64,000 bases of DNA from Actinomycetes bacterium. GTDB taxonomy: Bacteria; Actinomycetota; Actinomycetes; Actinomycetales; Dermatophilaceae. Of this stretch, positions 25,621 to 32,502 are shown piece after piece. Each line of letters opens with the position of its first letter. Position 1 is the first letter of the stretch. A program made the translations under genes and the position numbers. Location: positions 1 through 64,000 of the forward strand of contig JAEZWF010000011.1 in NCBI GenBank assembly GCA_023420415.1, written 5' to 3'. The notes beneath the pieces were generated by a model, which ran no database searches, was not told the origin of the DNA, and worked only from the letters and a program-made list of their open reading frames with translations.

Positions 25621-25656
25621 CCGTCCGCCCCGTCCGCCCCGTCCGCCCCGTCCGCT
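25621..25656 (+). repeat. Four nine-base tandem repeats after the PadR stop
   Basis: CCGTCCGCC is present three times and CCGTCCGCT once, starting immediately after the PadR stop codon. Non-coding as far as can be seen; it may be a slippage-prone tract. Confidence 0.8.
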
Positions 25657-25712
25657 TCCGGCCCTGCTCCCCCGCGACGGCCCTCAGCCTCGCAGCTGCG
25701 GCCGCGCAGTGG

Positions 25713-26189
25713 TCAGGTGCGGACGATGAGCGTGCCCGCCGCCTTGTCGTGCAGGCCACGACCGTCCTTGTCCCAGAACATCGCAGGCAGGAACAGGATG
25801 AGCAGGGCGGTGCGCACCAGCACCTGGAAGGGCCGGGCGGCCGCGCCATCGGTTGACAGGACCCGCAGGCCGACGACGCGGTGACCGAGAGTGGACCCGA
25901 GCGTGCCCACGAGCAGCAGGTTCTCGACGGCGAAGATGGCCAGCACGATGAGCGACTGCGTCCCCGTCGCCACTGCCGTGAACGGCAGGGGCACTCCGAA
26001 CAGCGCGGTCGCGATGAGGCTGCACAGGACCCAGTCGATCACGACGCCGACGAGGCGTCGCCCGAAGCGACCCATCGAGCCGGCGCCGGCACGCGGCATA
26101 CCAAGACGCTCTCCGGGGTATGCCGACGAGCTGCCCGTGCGCGCCCCGGGGCCTTCCAGCCAGGAGCCGATGTCCTTGCGGTCGACCAC
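25713..26189 (-). CDS. RDD family membrane protein
   Basis: The 158-residue protein has the RDD signature: GRFGRRLVGVVIDWVLCSLIA places R, D and D as required, followed by a second helix (SLIVLAIFAVENLLLVG), the GSTLGHRVVGLRVLSTDG loop and a third helix ending LHDKAAGTLIV. It corresponds to the RDD gene (Rv2219A in mycobacteria) located next to glnA. Function unknown; some RDD proteins are ion exchangers. It is divergent from glnA, and the GlnR box lies 20 bases upstream of its start, so it could be under the same regulator. Confidence 0.86.
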   Translation of the reverse strand: MVDRKDIGSWLEGPGARTGSSSAYPGERLGMPRAGAGSMGRFGRRLVGVVIDWVLCSLIATALFGVPLPFTAVATGTQSLIVLAIFAVENLLLVGTLGSTLGHRVVGLRVLSTDGAAARPFQVLVRTALLILFLPAMFWDKDGRGLHDKAAGTLIVRT

Positions 26190-26208
26190 GCGTCCAGCCT
26201 CTCACGGC

Positions 26209-26246
26209 GTAACACCGGCGAAACATACGGGTCATGGCCGGGAAAT
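26209..26246 (+). promoter_or_regulatory. GlnR box upstream of glnA
   Basis: The sequence fits the actinobacterial GlnR consensus of two half-site pairs separated by six-base spacers: GTAAC (26209-26213), GAAAC (26220-26224), GTCAT (26231-26235) and GAAAT (26242-26246). All spacers are exactly six bases. In streptomycetes and mycobacteria GlnR binds such boxes to control glnA according to nitrogen supply. It is about 95 bases upstream of the glnA start. Confidence 0.85.
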
Positions 26247-26341
26247 CCCGGCGCACTAGGGTCGACACCGACCCCGAGCGGACCGTCCGCGCACCTGGTG
26301 CGCGCCGACGCCCGCCGCCCCACCACCAGGAGGCACTCACT

Positions 26342-27766
26342 TTGTTCAGCAACGCTGACGAGGTCCTGAAGTTCATCAAGGACGAGGACGTCAAGTTCGT
26401 CGACGTGCGGTTCTGCGACCTGCCCGGCGTGATGCAGCACTTCAACGTGCCCGCCGAGACCGTCGACGCGGACTTCATGAAGAACGGCCAGATGTTCGAC
26501 GGGTCCTCGATCCGCGGCTTCCAGGCGATCCACGAGTCCGACATGAAGCTCGTCCCGGACCCCACGAGCGCCTACCTCGACCCGTTCCGCAAGGAGAAGA
26601 CGCTCATCCTCAACTTCTCCATCGTGGACCCGTTCACGGGTGAGGAGTACTCGCGCGACCCGCGCAACATCGCCGCCAAGGCCGAGGCCTACCTCAAGTC
26701 GACCGGCATCGCCGATACCGCCTACTTCGGCGCCGAGGCCGAGTTCTACGTCTTCGACGACGTGCGGTTCGAGACCAAGGCCAACGCCGGCTACTACTTC
26801 ATCGAGTCGATCGAGGCGGCCTGGAACACCGGTCGCGAGGAGGAGGGCGGCAACAAGGGGTACAAGACCCGGTACAAGGGTGGGTACTTCCCCGTGCCGC
26901 CGGTCGACCACTTCGCCGACATCCGCGACGAGATGACCCTGACCCTGAACGACGCCGGCCTGTCCGTCGAGCGCGCCCACCACGAGGTCGGCACCGCCGG
27001 TCAGCAGGAGATCAACTACCGCTTCAACACCCTGAAGCAGGCCGCCGACGACGTGCTGAAGTTCAAGTACATCATCAAGAACGTCGCGTGGAACAACGAC
27101 AAGACGGTCACCTTCATGCCCAAGCCGCTGTTCGGTGACAACGGCTCGGGCATGCACTCCCACCAGTCGCTGTGGAAGGACGGCGAGCCGCTGTTCTACG
27201 ACGAGCGCGGCTACGGCGGCCTGTCCGACATCGCGCGCTGGTACATCGGTGGGCTCTTGAAGCACGCCCCGGCGGTGCTGGCGTTCACCAACCCGACCGT
27301 GAACAGCTACCACCGGCTGGTGCCGGGCTACGAGGCGCCGGTCAACCTGGTCTACTCGGCCCGCAACCGCTCGGCCTGCGTGCGCATCCCGATCACCGGT
27401 GACTCGCCCAAGGCCAAGCGCATCGAGTTCCGCGTGCCCGACCCGTCGGCCAACCCCTACCTCGCCTTCTCGGCGATGCTGATGGCGGGTCTGGACGGCA
27501 TCAAGAACCGCATCGAGCCGCCGGAGCCGGTGGACAAGGACCTCTACGAGCTGCCGCCGGAGGAGCACGACGCCATCGCGCAGGTGCCCGGCTCGCTGCC
27601 CGAGGTGCTCGACGCGCTCGAGGCCGACCACGAGTTCCTGCTCGAGGGTGACGTCTTCACCAAGGACCTCATCGAGACCTGGATCGACTGGAAGCGCAAG
27701 AACGAGGTCGACCCGATCCGCTTCCGCCCGCACCCGCACGAGTTCGAGATGTACTACGACATCTGA
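26342..27766 (+). CDS. glnA: Glutamine synthetase type I
   Basis: The 474-residue enzyme makes glutamine from glutamate, ammonia and ATP. Diagnostic segments are MFDGSSIRGF, the EAEFYVFDD metal residues, AHHEVGTAGQQEINYRF, the ATP/metal KPLFGDNGSGMHSHQSLWKDG and NPTVNSYHRLVPGYEAPVNLVYSARNRSACVRIP. Tyr402 in KDLYELPPEE is the adenylylation site of GS-I-beta enzymes. The start is TTG at 26342 (LFSNADEV): AGGAGG (26328-26333) lies eight bases before it; the frame is open from 26234 but that extension has no similarity. A GlnR box precedes the gene and a hairpin terminator follows. Confidence 0.97.
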   Translation: MFSNADEVLKFIKDEDVKFVDVRFCDLPGVMQHFNVPAETVDADFMKNGQMFDGSSIRGFQAIHESDMKLVPDPTSAYLDPFRKEKTLILNFSIVDPFTGEEYSRDPRNIAAKAEAYLKSTGIADTAYFGAEAEFYVFDDVRFETKANAGYYFIESIEAAWNTGREEEGGNKGYKTRYKGGYFPVPPVDHFADIRDEMTLTLNDAGLSVERAHHEVGTAGQQEINYRFNTLKQAADDVLKFKYIIKNVAWNNDKTVTFMPKPLFGDNGSGMHSHQSLWKDGEPLFYDERGYGGLSDIARWYIGGLLKHAPAVLAFTNPTVNSYHRLVPGYEAPVNLVYSARNRSACVRIPITGDSPKAKRIEFRVPDPSANPYLAFSAMLMAGLDGIKNRIEPPEPVDKDLYELPPEEHDAIAQVPGSLPEVLDALEADHEFLLEGDVFTKDLIETWIDWKRKNEVDPIRFRPHPHEFEMYYDI

Positions 27767-27783
27767 CCCGCACCCAGCATGGC

Positions 27784-27822
27784 CTCGGCCCGCCGATCCG
27801 ATGTGCCGGACGGCGGGCCGAG
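27784..27822 (+). terminator. Terminator hairpin after glnA
   Basis: CTCGGCCCGCCG (27784-27795) pairs perfectly with CGGCGGGCCGAG (27811-27822), with a further short inner stem TCCG/CGGA. It begins 17 bases after the glnA stop codon. Confidence 0.85.
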
Positions 27823-27908
27823 CGCGTTGCCCAGGCTGTCGTGGCGCGGGGTCGGCGGCACCAGTGGCCCTGGGTGGCGACGTGCAGGGCCTGCTCGACA
27901 ATGGGGTC

Positions 27909-28379
27909 ATGACGACCTTCACGGCCTCCAAACGTTCCACGGGCACCGTCAGCCGACCGCGCGAAGAGGTGTGGTCACTGCTGCGCGACGCGTCCACAGT
28001 GGCCGCGCTGACGCCGGGGGTGCGTTCCATCGTCGACCAGGGCGACACGTGGCTGTGGACGTTGGCTCCGGTCGAGGTCGTGGGCCGGACGGTGGGCCTG
28101 TCCTTCACCGAGCAGATGACGTTCTCACCGCCGGCCAAGATCACCTTTGCCCGCGCCGACAAGCCCGACGAGCGGGCCGGCGCCGAGGGCACCTACCTCC
28201 TGCAGGAGTCCGGCTCGCAGACTGTCGTGTCGATCGACCTGACCGTGACCGTGGACCTGCCCTTCCCGCGACTCGCCCGACCCGCGGTGCAGGCCGCGAT
28301 GCAGGCCGTCATCAGCACCATGGGTGCCGGTTTTGCGCACAACCTCGAGCGGCGCGTCTCACAGCACCACGGCCGCTGA
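27909..28379 (+). CDS. SRPBCC/CoxG-like lipid-binding fold protein
   Basis: The 156-residue protein has the pattern of polyketide cyclase/CoxG START-like proteins: TGTVSRPREEVWSLLRDASTVAALTPGVRSIVDQG, a beta-rich middle (TWLWTLAPVEVVGRTVGLSFTEQMTF) and a long C-terminal helix (QAAMQAVISTMGAGFAHNLERRV). A hydrophobic cavity is expected. No catalytic residues can be named. It is short and cytoplasmic and stands alone between the glnA terminator and the convergent NAD(P)-binding gene. The ATG at 27909 is taken from the start of the fold. Confidence 0.75.
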   Translation: MTTFTASKRSTGTVSRPREEVWSLLRDASTVAALTPGVRSIVDQGDTWLWTLAPVEVVGRTVGLSFTEQMTFSPPAKITFARADKPDERAGAEGTYLLQESGSQTVVSIDLTVTVDLPFPRLARPAVQAAMQAVISTMGAGFAHNLERRVSQHHGR

Positions 28380-28398
28380 CGTCCTCCCGCGGCATCGC

Positions 28399-29376
28399 TC
28401 AGTCGCGGGCCCAGATCGGGTCGGTCGGCCACTCCCGCAACGCATCCCGTTCCGGGTCGCCGGCGCCCTGCCCACCCGGGGCGAGGGAGCGCTCGATGGC
28501 AGTGTCGAGGTCGAGCGGCATATGGCCGGCAGGGAGCAGGTCCCGGACGAAGTCCCGCTCACGGCTGACCATGTCGTGCCGCAAGCTCTCGACCAGCGCC
28601 CGCATCGTGGGCCCGGGAACGCTGGTCAGGGCCGGGGCGATGAGCGCGACCAGCCCGGTTGGTACGCCGGGCACCGGCACCTGCGGCCGGGACAGCCCGG
28701 CGATGCGCGCATAGCGGCGCAGCAACGCGGCATACTGCAGCTCTTCTCCCCCTCCCACGTCGTAGGAGCGGCTTCGCGCCGGCGCGTCCAGGGCTCCGAG
28801 CAGCGCCGCCACCACGTCGGTCACGGCCACGGGCTCGACCCTGCTGCGCATCCAGGTGGGCAGGACCTGCATCGGCAGCCGGGCGCTCACCTGCCGCAGG
28901 ATCTCGAACGACGTCGATCCGCGGCCGACCACCATCGCCGCCCGCAGCGCCAAGGTGGGCACGCCGGAGTCGGTGAGCACCTGCTCCACCTCCAGCCGTG
29001 ACCGCAGGTGCGCCGACAGGTCCTCCTCGGGCACGTCCGGCACCAGTCCGCCCAGGTAGACGAGGCGACCCGCGCGAGCCCGCACTGCCGCGTGGGCGGT
29101 GTTGTACGCGCCCTCCCGGTCGCGCGTCGTGAAGTCATCGCCGGCAAGACCGTGGACCAGGTAGTACACGGCATCGGTGCCGGCTGGGCAGGCACGGCGC
29201 ACTGTGGTGCGGTCAGCCACGTCGACGCCGACGACCCGCACCCGGTCGCTCCACCAGAACGCCTCGGCGCGAGACGGGTCGGTGAACGTTGCAGTGACGC
29301 CATGACCGGCCTCGAGCAGGGCGGGTACCAACCGACTGCCGATGTAGCCACCAGCCCCGATCACGGTCACGCGCAC
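28399..29376 (-). CDS. NAD(P)-binding protein (NmrA/YbjT-like atypical SDR)
   Basis: The 325-residue protein starts VRVTVIGAGGYIGSRLVPALLEAGHGV, with a G-x-G-G-x-x-G loop, followed by VVGVDVADRTTVRRAC, VYYLVHGLAGDDFTTRDREGAYN, RLVYLGGLVPD and ALRAAMVVGRGSTSFEILR. This is the atypical SDR family of complex-I subunit NDUFA9/YbjT-like proteins, of uncertain function. The Ser-Tyr-Lys triad of classical SDRs is not evident. The GTG at 29376 has GAGGA about nine bases upstream; an ATG at 29415 would add 13 residues. It is convergent with the SRPBCC gene and divergent from the YkvA gene. Confidence 0.8.
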   Translation of the reverse strand: MRVTVIGAGGYIGSRLVPALLEAGHGVTATFTDPSRAEAFWWSDRVRVVGVDVADRTTVRRACPAGTDAVYYLVHGLAGDDFTTRDREGAYNTAHAAVRARAGRLVYLGGLVPDVPEEDLSAHLRSRLEVEQVLTDSGVPTLALRAAMVVGRGSTSFEILRQVSARLPMQVLPTWMRSRVEPVAVTDVVAALLGALDAPARSRSYDVGGGEELQYAALLRRYARIAGLSRPQVPVPGVPTGLVALIAPALTSVPGPTMRALVESLRHDMVSRERDFVRDLLPAGHMPLDLDTAIERSLAPGGQGAGDPERDALREWPTDPIWARD

Positions 29377-29465
29377 GATCGCTGTCCTCGGGTGGCGGGG
29401 GGCGGGTCGGGACACACGCTACCTCGTGCCCGTGCCGCCGACCGGGCACCGGTCATGATGGGACG

Positions 29466-29876
29466 GTGCAAGCTCACTGGTGGACCATCGCGCTCGGTGT
29501 CGCAGGTGGGCTAGCGCTGCTGTGGGGGGCGCTCATCGCGGCCCTGTGGCTGAACCGACCCGACGAGCTCACCGCCAAGGACGCGCTGCGGCTGCTGCCC
29601 GACCTGGTGCGCCTGCTCAAGCGGCTGGCCGCCGACAAGACGCTCCCCCGCGGCATACGGGTGCGCCTGTGGCTGTTGCTCGCCTATCTGGCGATCCCCA
29701 TCGACCTCGTCCCGGACTTCATCCCGGTGATCGGGTATGCCGACGACGCGGTGGTCGTGGCGCTCGCGCTGCGGTCGGTGACCAAGGCGGCCGGCCCAGA
29801 GGCGCTCGACCGGCACTGGCCGGGAACGCCGGAGGGGTTGCGGGCGGTCCGGCGACTGGCCGGCCTACCCGTGTGA
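29466..29876 (+). CDS. YkvA/DUF1232 family membrane protein
   Basis: The 136-residue protein begins with a membrane helix (WWTIALGVAGGLALLWGALIAALWL), then the DUF1232 core: LPDLVRLLKRLAADKTLPRGIRVRLWLLLAYLAIPIDLVPDFIPVIGYADDAVVVALALR. The core motif Y-L-x-x-P-I-D-L-x-P-D-F-I-P is the family hallmark. Function is unknown. GTG start at 29466. The protein ends just before a small minus-strand gene. Confidence 0.88.
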   Translation: MQAHWWTIALGVAGGLALLWGALIAALWLNRPDELTAKDALRLLPDLVRLLKRLAADKTLPRGIRVRLWLLLAYLAIPIDLVPDFIPVIGYADDAVVVALALRSVTKAAGPEALDRHWPGTPEGLRAVRRLAGLPV

Positions 29877-29884
29877 GACGCGGC

Positions 29885-30070
29885 TCAGGCCGACGTCGGC
29901 ACCGCCACGACGGGGGCGGACACGTCGGGCTCGGCGACGCGCTGCCCGATGCCGTCAGCGAGGTCCAGGGACGAGAGGTCCTCGTCCATCATCGGTGCAA
30001 TGCGGTCCATCAGTCGGTTCCACATGTTGGCCAGGGCGTCCTTTCGGGGGCAGAGGACTGGCTGGGACAT
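29885..30070 (-). CDS. Small hypothetical protein
   Basis: The 61-residue product MSQPVLCPRKDALANMWNRL... has no membrane segment and an acidic middle (DEDLSSLDLADGIGQRV). GAGAAGG (about 12 bases upstream of the ATG at 30070) is a fair ribosome site, and codon use is normal for the region. It follows the SpoIIE-type phosphatase gene on the same strand, after 202 bases without genes. I do not recognise it. It may be a small accessory of the phosphatase system or an unrelated short gene. Confidence 0.45.
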   Translation of the reverse strand: MSQPVLCPRKDALANMWNRLMDRIAPMMDEDLSSLDLADGIGQRVAEPDVSAPVVAVPTSA

Positions 30071-30272
30071 GGAGAGGTTGCCTTCTCACCATTGAGCGCT
30101 ACCGAGCAGTATGCCGTGTCTCCTCCGTTGGATGACGCAGACTGGCCGAACGGATGAGGGAGAACGAAGGTACGAACGGGCGAACGCGCCAATCCTGACC
30201 TGCCCTTGACCCGCGACTGACGCGGCGTTGACCCGAACGCCCGGCGATGCGGGCCATGGGGCGCTGCGACGA

Positions 30273-32420
30273 TCAGGCCAGCCGGATCGCCACGGGCGGC
30301 GCCATCGACGGCTGCACCTCGACCTCGAACCACACGGTCGTCCCGGCCGAGGTCCGGTGGACACCGAACGCGTCGCTGATGGCCTTGACCAGGGACAGCC
30401 CTCGCCCACGCACCGCCATCGGGTCGGCACCGGTGAGCAGCGGCTCGCCCCGGTTCCCGCTGTCCGAGACGGTGACGGTGAGCACGCCGGAGTCGAGGTC
30501 CATCGACAGGTGCGACTCGGTGCCGGCGTGCAGCACCGAGTTGGTGATGAGCTCGGAGATCCCGGTGATGACCGTGTGCTGGTCGCCCTCGCTGATCATC
30601 CAGTCGTCGAGCTCACGCCGAGCCCACTCGCGGGCGGCCCGCACCGACTCCGGCATGGGTGGGACGACGATGGCGACCCGGCGGTAGCCGGCCGGTGACC
30701 GACCGACCGCGAGCACGGCGCAGTCGTCCTCCTGGCCGGAGGTCTCGAGCATGGCGTCGACGACGTACTGCGCGACCCGGCGTGGGCTGCTCGGCGGGAT
30801 CGCGGCGATCAGGTCCACGAGCTGGGCCTCGCTCTGCTCCAAGGAGACCCCGCGCCGTTCGAGCAGGCCGTCGGTGTACGCGAGCAGCATGTCGCCCACG
30901 GTGAGCCGCACCTGGGTGACCGGCCGGTCACCGGGGATGCCGAGCGGGGGCCCGACCTCCATCGGGAGGAGGCGACCACGGGGTATGCCGTCGGCGCGGG
31001 ACTCGCGTCCGGCGAGCAGGACCGGGGGCGGGTGCCCCGCGCTGGCCATCTGCAGGTCGCCCGTGGTCGGGTCGATCGCGCCGAACAACGAGGTGACGAA
31101 CAGCTCCCCACCGAAGGACATGCCGGGTCGGGCGCGGCTGGTGCCGAGCGGCATGGACGCCGGCCACAGGTCGTTGAGGTCGGTGACGACGCGGTCGAGT
31201 GCCGCCATCACGGTGGTCGGCGACGGGTCGGTCAGGGCGGCCCCGCGGATCGCCGCCCGCACCTGGCCCATCACGGTCGCCGCCATCACACCGCGCCCGG
31301 CCACGTCACCGATGACGAGGGCGAGCCGGCCATCGGGCAGGAAGAACGAGTCGTAGAAGTCCCCGCCGGCTACCGTCCCCTCCGACACCGGCTCGTACCG
31401 GGCGGCGATGCTGACCTGGTCGGACTGGGGCAGGTTGGGTGGCAGCAGGGTGCGCTGCAACAGCTCGGCCGTCGAGCGCTCGGCGTCGTAGACGACCGCC
31501 CGGCGCAGGGCCTCGGCGACGAGCTCGCGAAACGGGGCCGCCATGCTCAGGACGTCGCGGGGCACGACGCTGGCCTGACGGTGGATCACCAGGGCGGCCG
31601 ACACCCCCGCGCCCCGCAACGGCATCGCCACGACCTCGCCACCGGGCTCGACGTGCAGGTCGTCCCCGGCGGTCACCTCGGCCACGATGCCGGCCAGCTC
31701 GGGCGTGACCTCCGACCAGATGAGCGGGAGCCGCTCCTCGTCCGGCGACAGCTCCTCGACCCGGTGGCGTCGCGCCATCCGCCAACCGGAGGGCCCGGGT
31801 GAGGGCAGGCAGAACGTCACCGACAGCGCGTCGAAGGCCACCATCGCCTCGCGCAGCACGACCTTGCAGACGTCGTCGACCGTGACGGCCAGGGCAAGGA
31901 GGGTGGCCAGGCGAGCCACCGCCCGCGACCGCCCCACGGTCGCCGTGGTGTCGACGGCCAGGTGCAGCACGGCCAGCACCCGTCCCTTCTCGTCGCGCAC
32001 CGGCGAACCGGCCCGCACGAACGTCGCGAGCTGTTCCTCGTCGCCGCCGGTGAGGCTCTGCACGTCGAGCTCAGCGGCCTCCTGGACGAAGCTGCTGCCG
32101 GTGCGCAGGGTCGCCTCGAACGGCCCACCCACGAGCGGGTCGCGCCACAGGCCGCCGAAGACCTCACGGGCCGGGCGGGCGAAGGACTTCGGGTGCTGGT
32201 TACCGAGCATCTCGGCGAACGCGTCGTTGTAGAGCAGCACCAGCTGTGGGCCACACAGGAGGGCCATCGGTACCGCGCTGTCGACCACGAGGTCCCACGC
32301 AGCCGTCAGCCGCGCCGGCCACTGGTCGAGCGGACCCAGCGGGGTGGCCGCCCAGTCCCAGCGGTCAGCCGTCCGACGCGCAGCCGAGCCCGCTCCCTCA
32401 CTCACGTTCAGCCCATCCAT
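30273..32420 (-). CDS. SpoIIE-type PP2C phosphatase with PAS, GAF and anti-sigma ATPase modules
   Basis: The 715-residue protein combines four modules: a PAS-like sensor (about 30-160, LVLLYNDAFAEMLGNQHPKS), a GAF domain (about 170-315), a linker helix ending LLQRTLLPPNLP (320-331), a SpoIIE phosphatase (about 335-575, metal residues in GGDFYDSFF and GDVAGRGVMAAT) and a C-terminal HATPase_c module (about 585-710, ELITNSVLHAG N-box and RGRGLSLVKAISD G-box). Proteins with phosphatase and kinase in one chain act in partner-switching control of sigma factors through anti-sigma antagonists. No STAS or sigma gene is nearby. The ATG at 32420 begins MDGLNVSEGAG; its ribosome site is weak. Confidence 0.88.
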   Translation of the reverse strand: MDGLNVSEGAGSAARRTADRWDWAATPLGPLDQWPARLTAAWDLVVDSAVPMALLCGPQLVLLYNDAFAEMLGNQHPKSFARPAREVFGGLWRDPLVGGPFEATLRTGSSFVQEAAELDVQSLTGGDEEQLATFVRAGSPVRDEKGRVLAVLHLAVDTTATVGRSRAVARLATLLALAVTVDDVCKVVLREAMVAFDALSVTFCLPSPGPSGWRMARRHRVEELSPDEERLPLIWSEVTPELAGIVAEVTAGDDLHVEPGGEVVAMPLRGAGVSAALVIHRQASVVPRDVLSMAAPFRELVAEALRRAVVYDAERSTAELLQRTLLPPNLPQSDQVSIAARYEPVSEGTVAGGDFYDSFFLPDGRLALVIGDVAGRGVMAATVMGQVRAAIRGAALTDPSPTTVMAALDRVVTDLNDLWPASMPLGTSRARPGMSFGGELFVTSLFGAIDPTTGDLQMASAGHPPPVLLAGRESRADGIPRGRLLPMEVGPPLGIPGDRPVTQVRLTVGDMLLAYTDGLLERRGVSLEQSEAQLVDLIAAIPPSSPRRVAQYVVDAMLETSGQEDDCAVLAVGRSPAGYRRVAIVVPPMPESVRAAREWARRELDDWMISEGDQHTVITGISELITNSVLHAGTESHLSMDLDSGVLTVTVSDSGNRGEPLLTGADPMAVRGRGLSLVKAISDAFGVHRTSAGTTVWFEVEVQPSMAPPVAIRLA

Positions 32421-32502
32421 GAAAGCCGTTGTCGCCTGTCGCAGCCGCACCCAGCGTATGCCCCTCCCCGACGCGAAAGGGCCGGACGGCCAAGGAAGTT
32501 CG

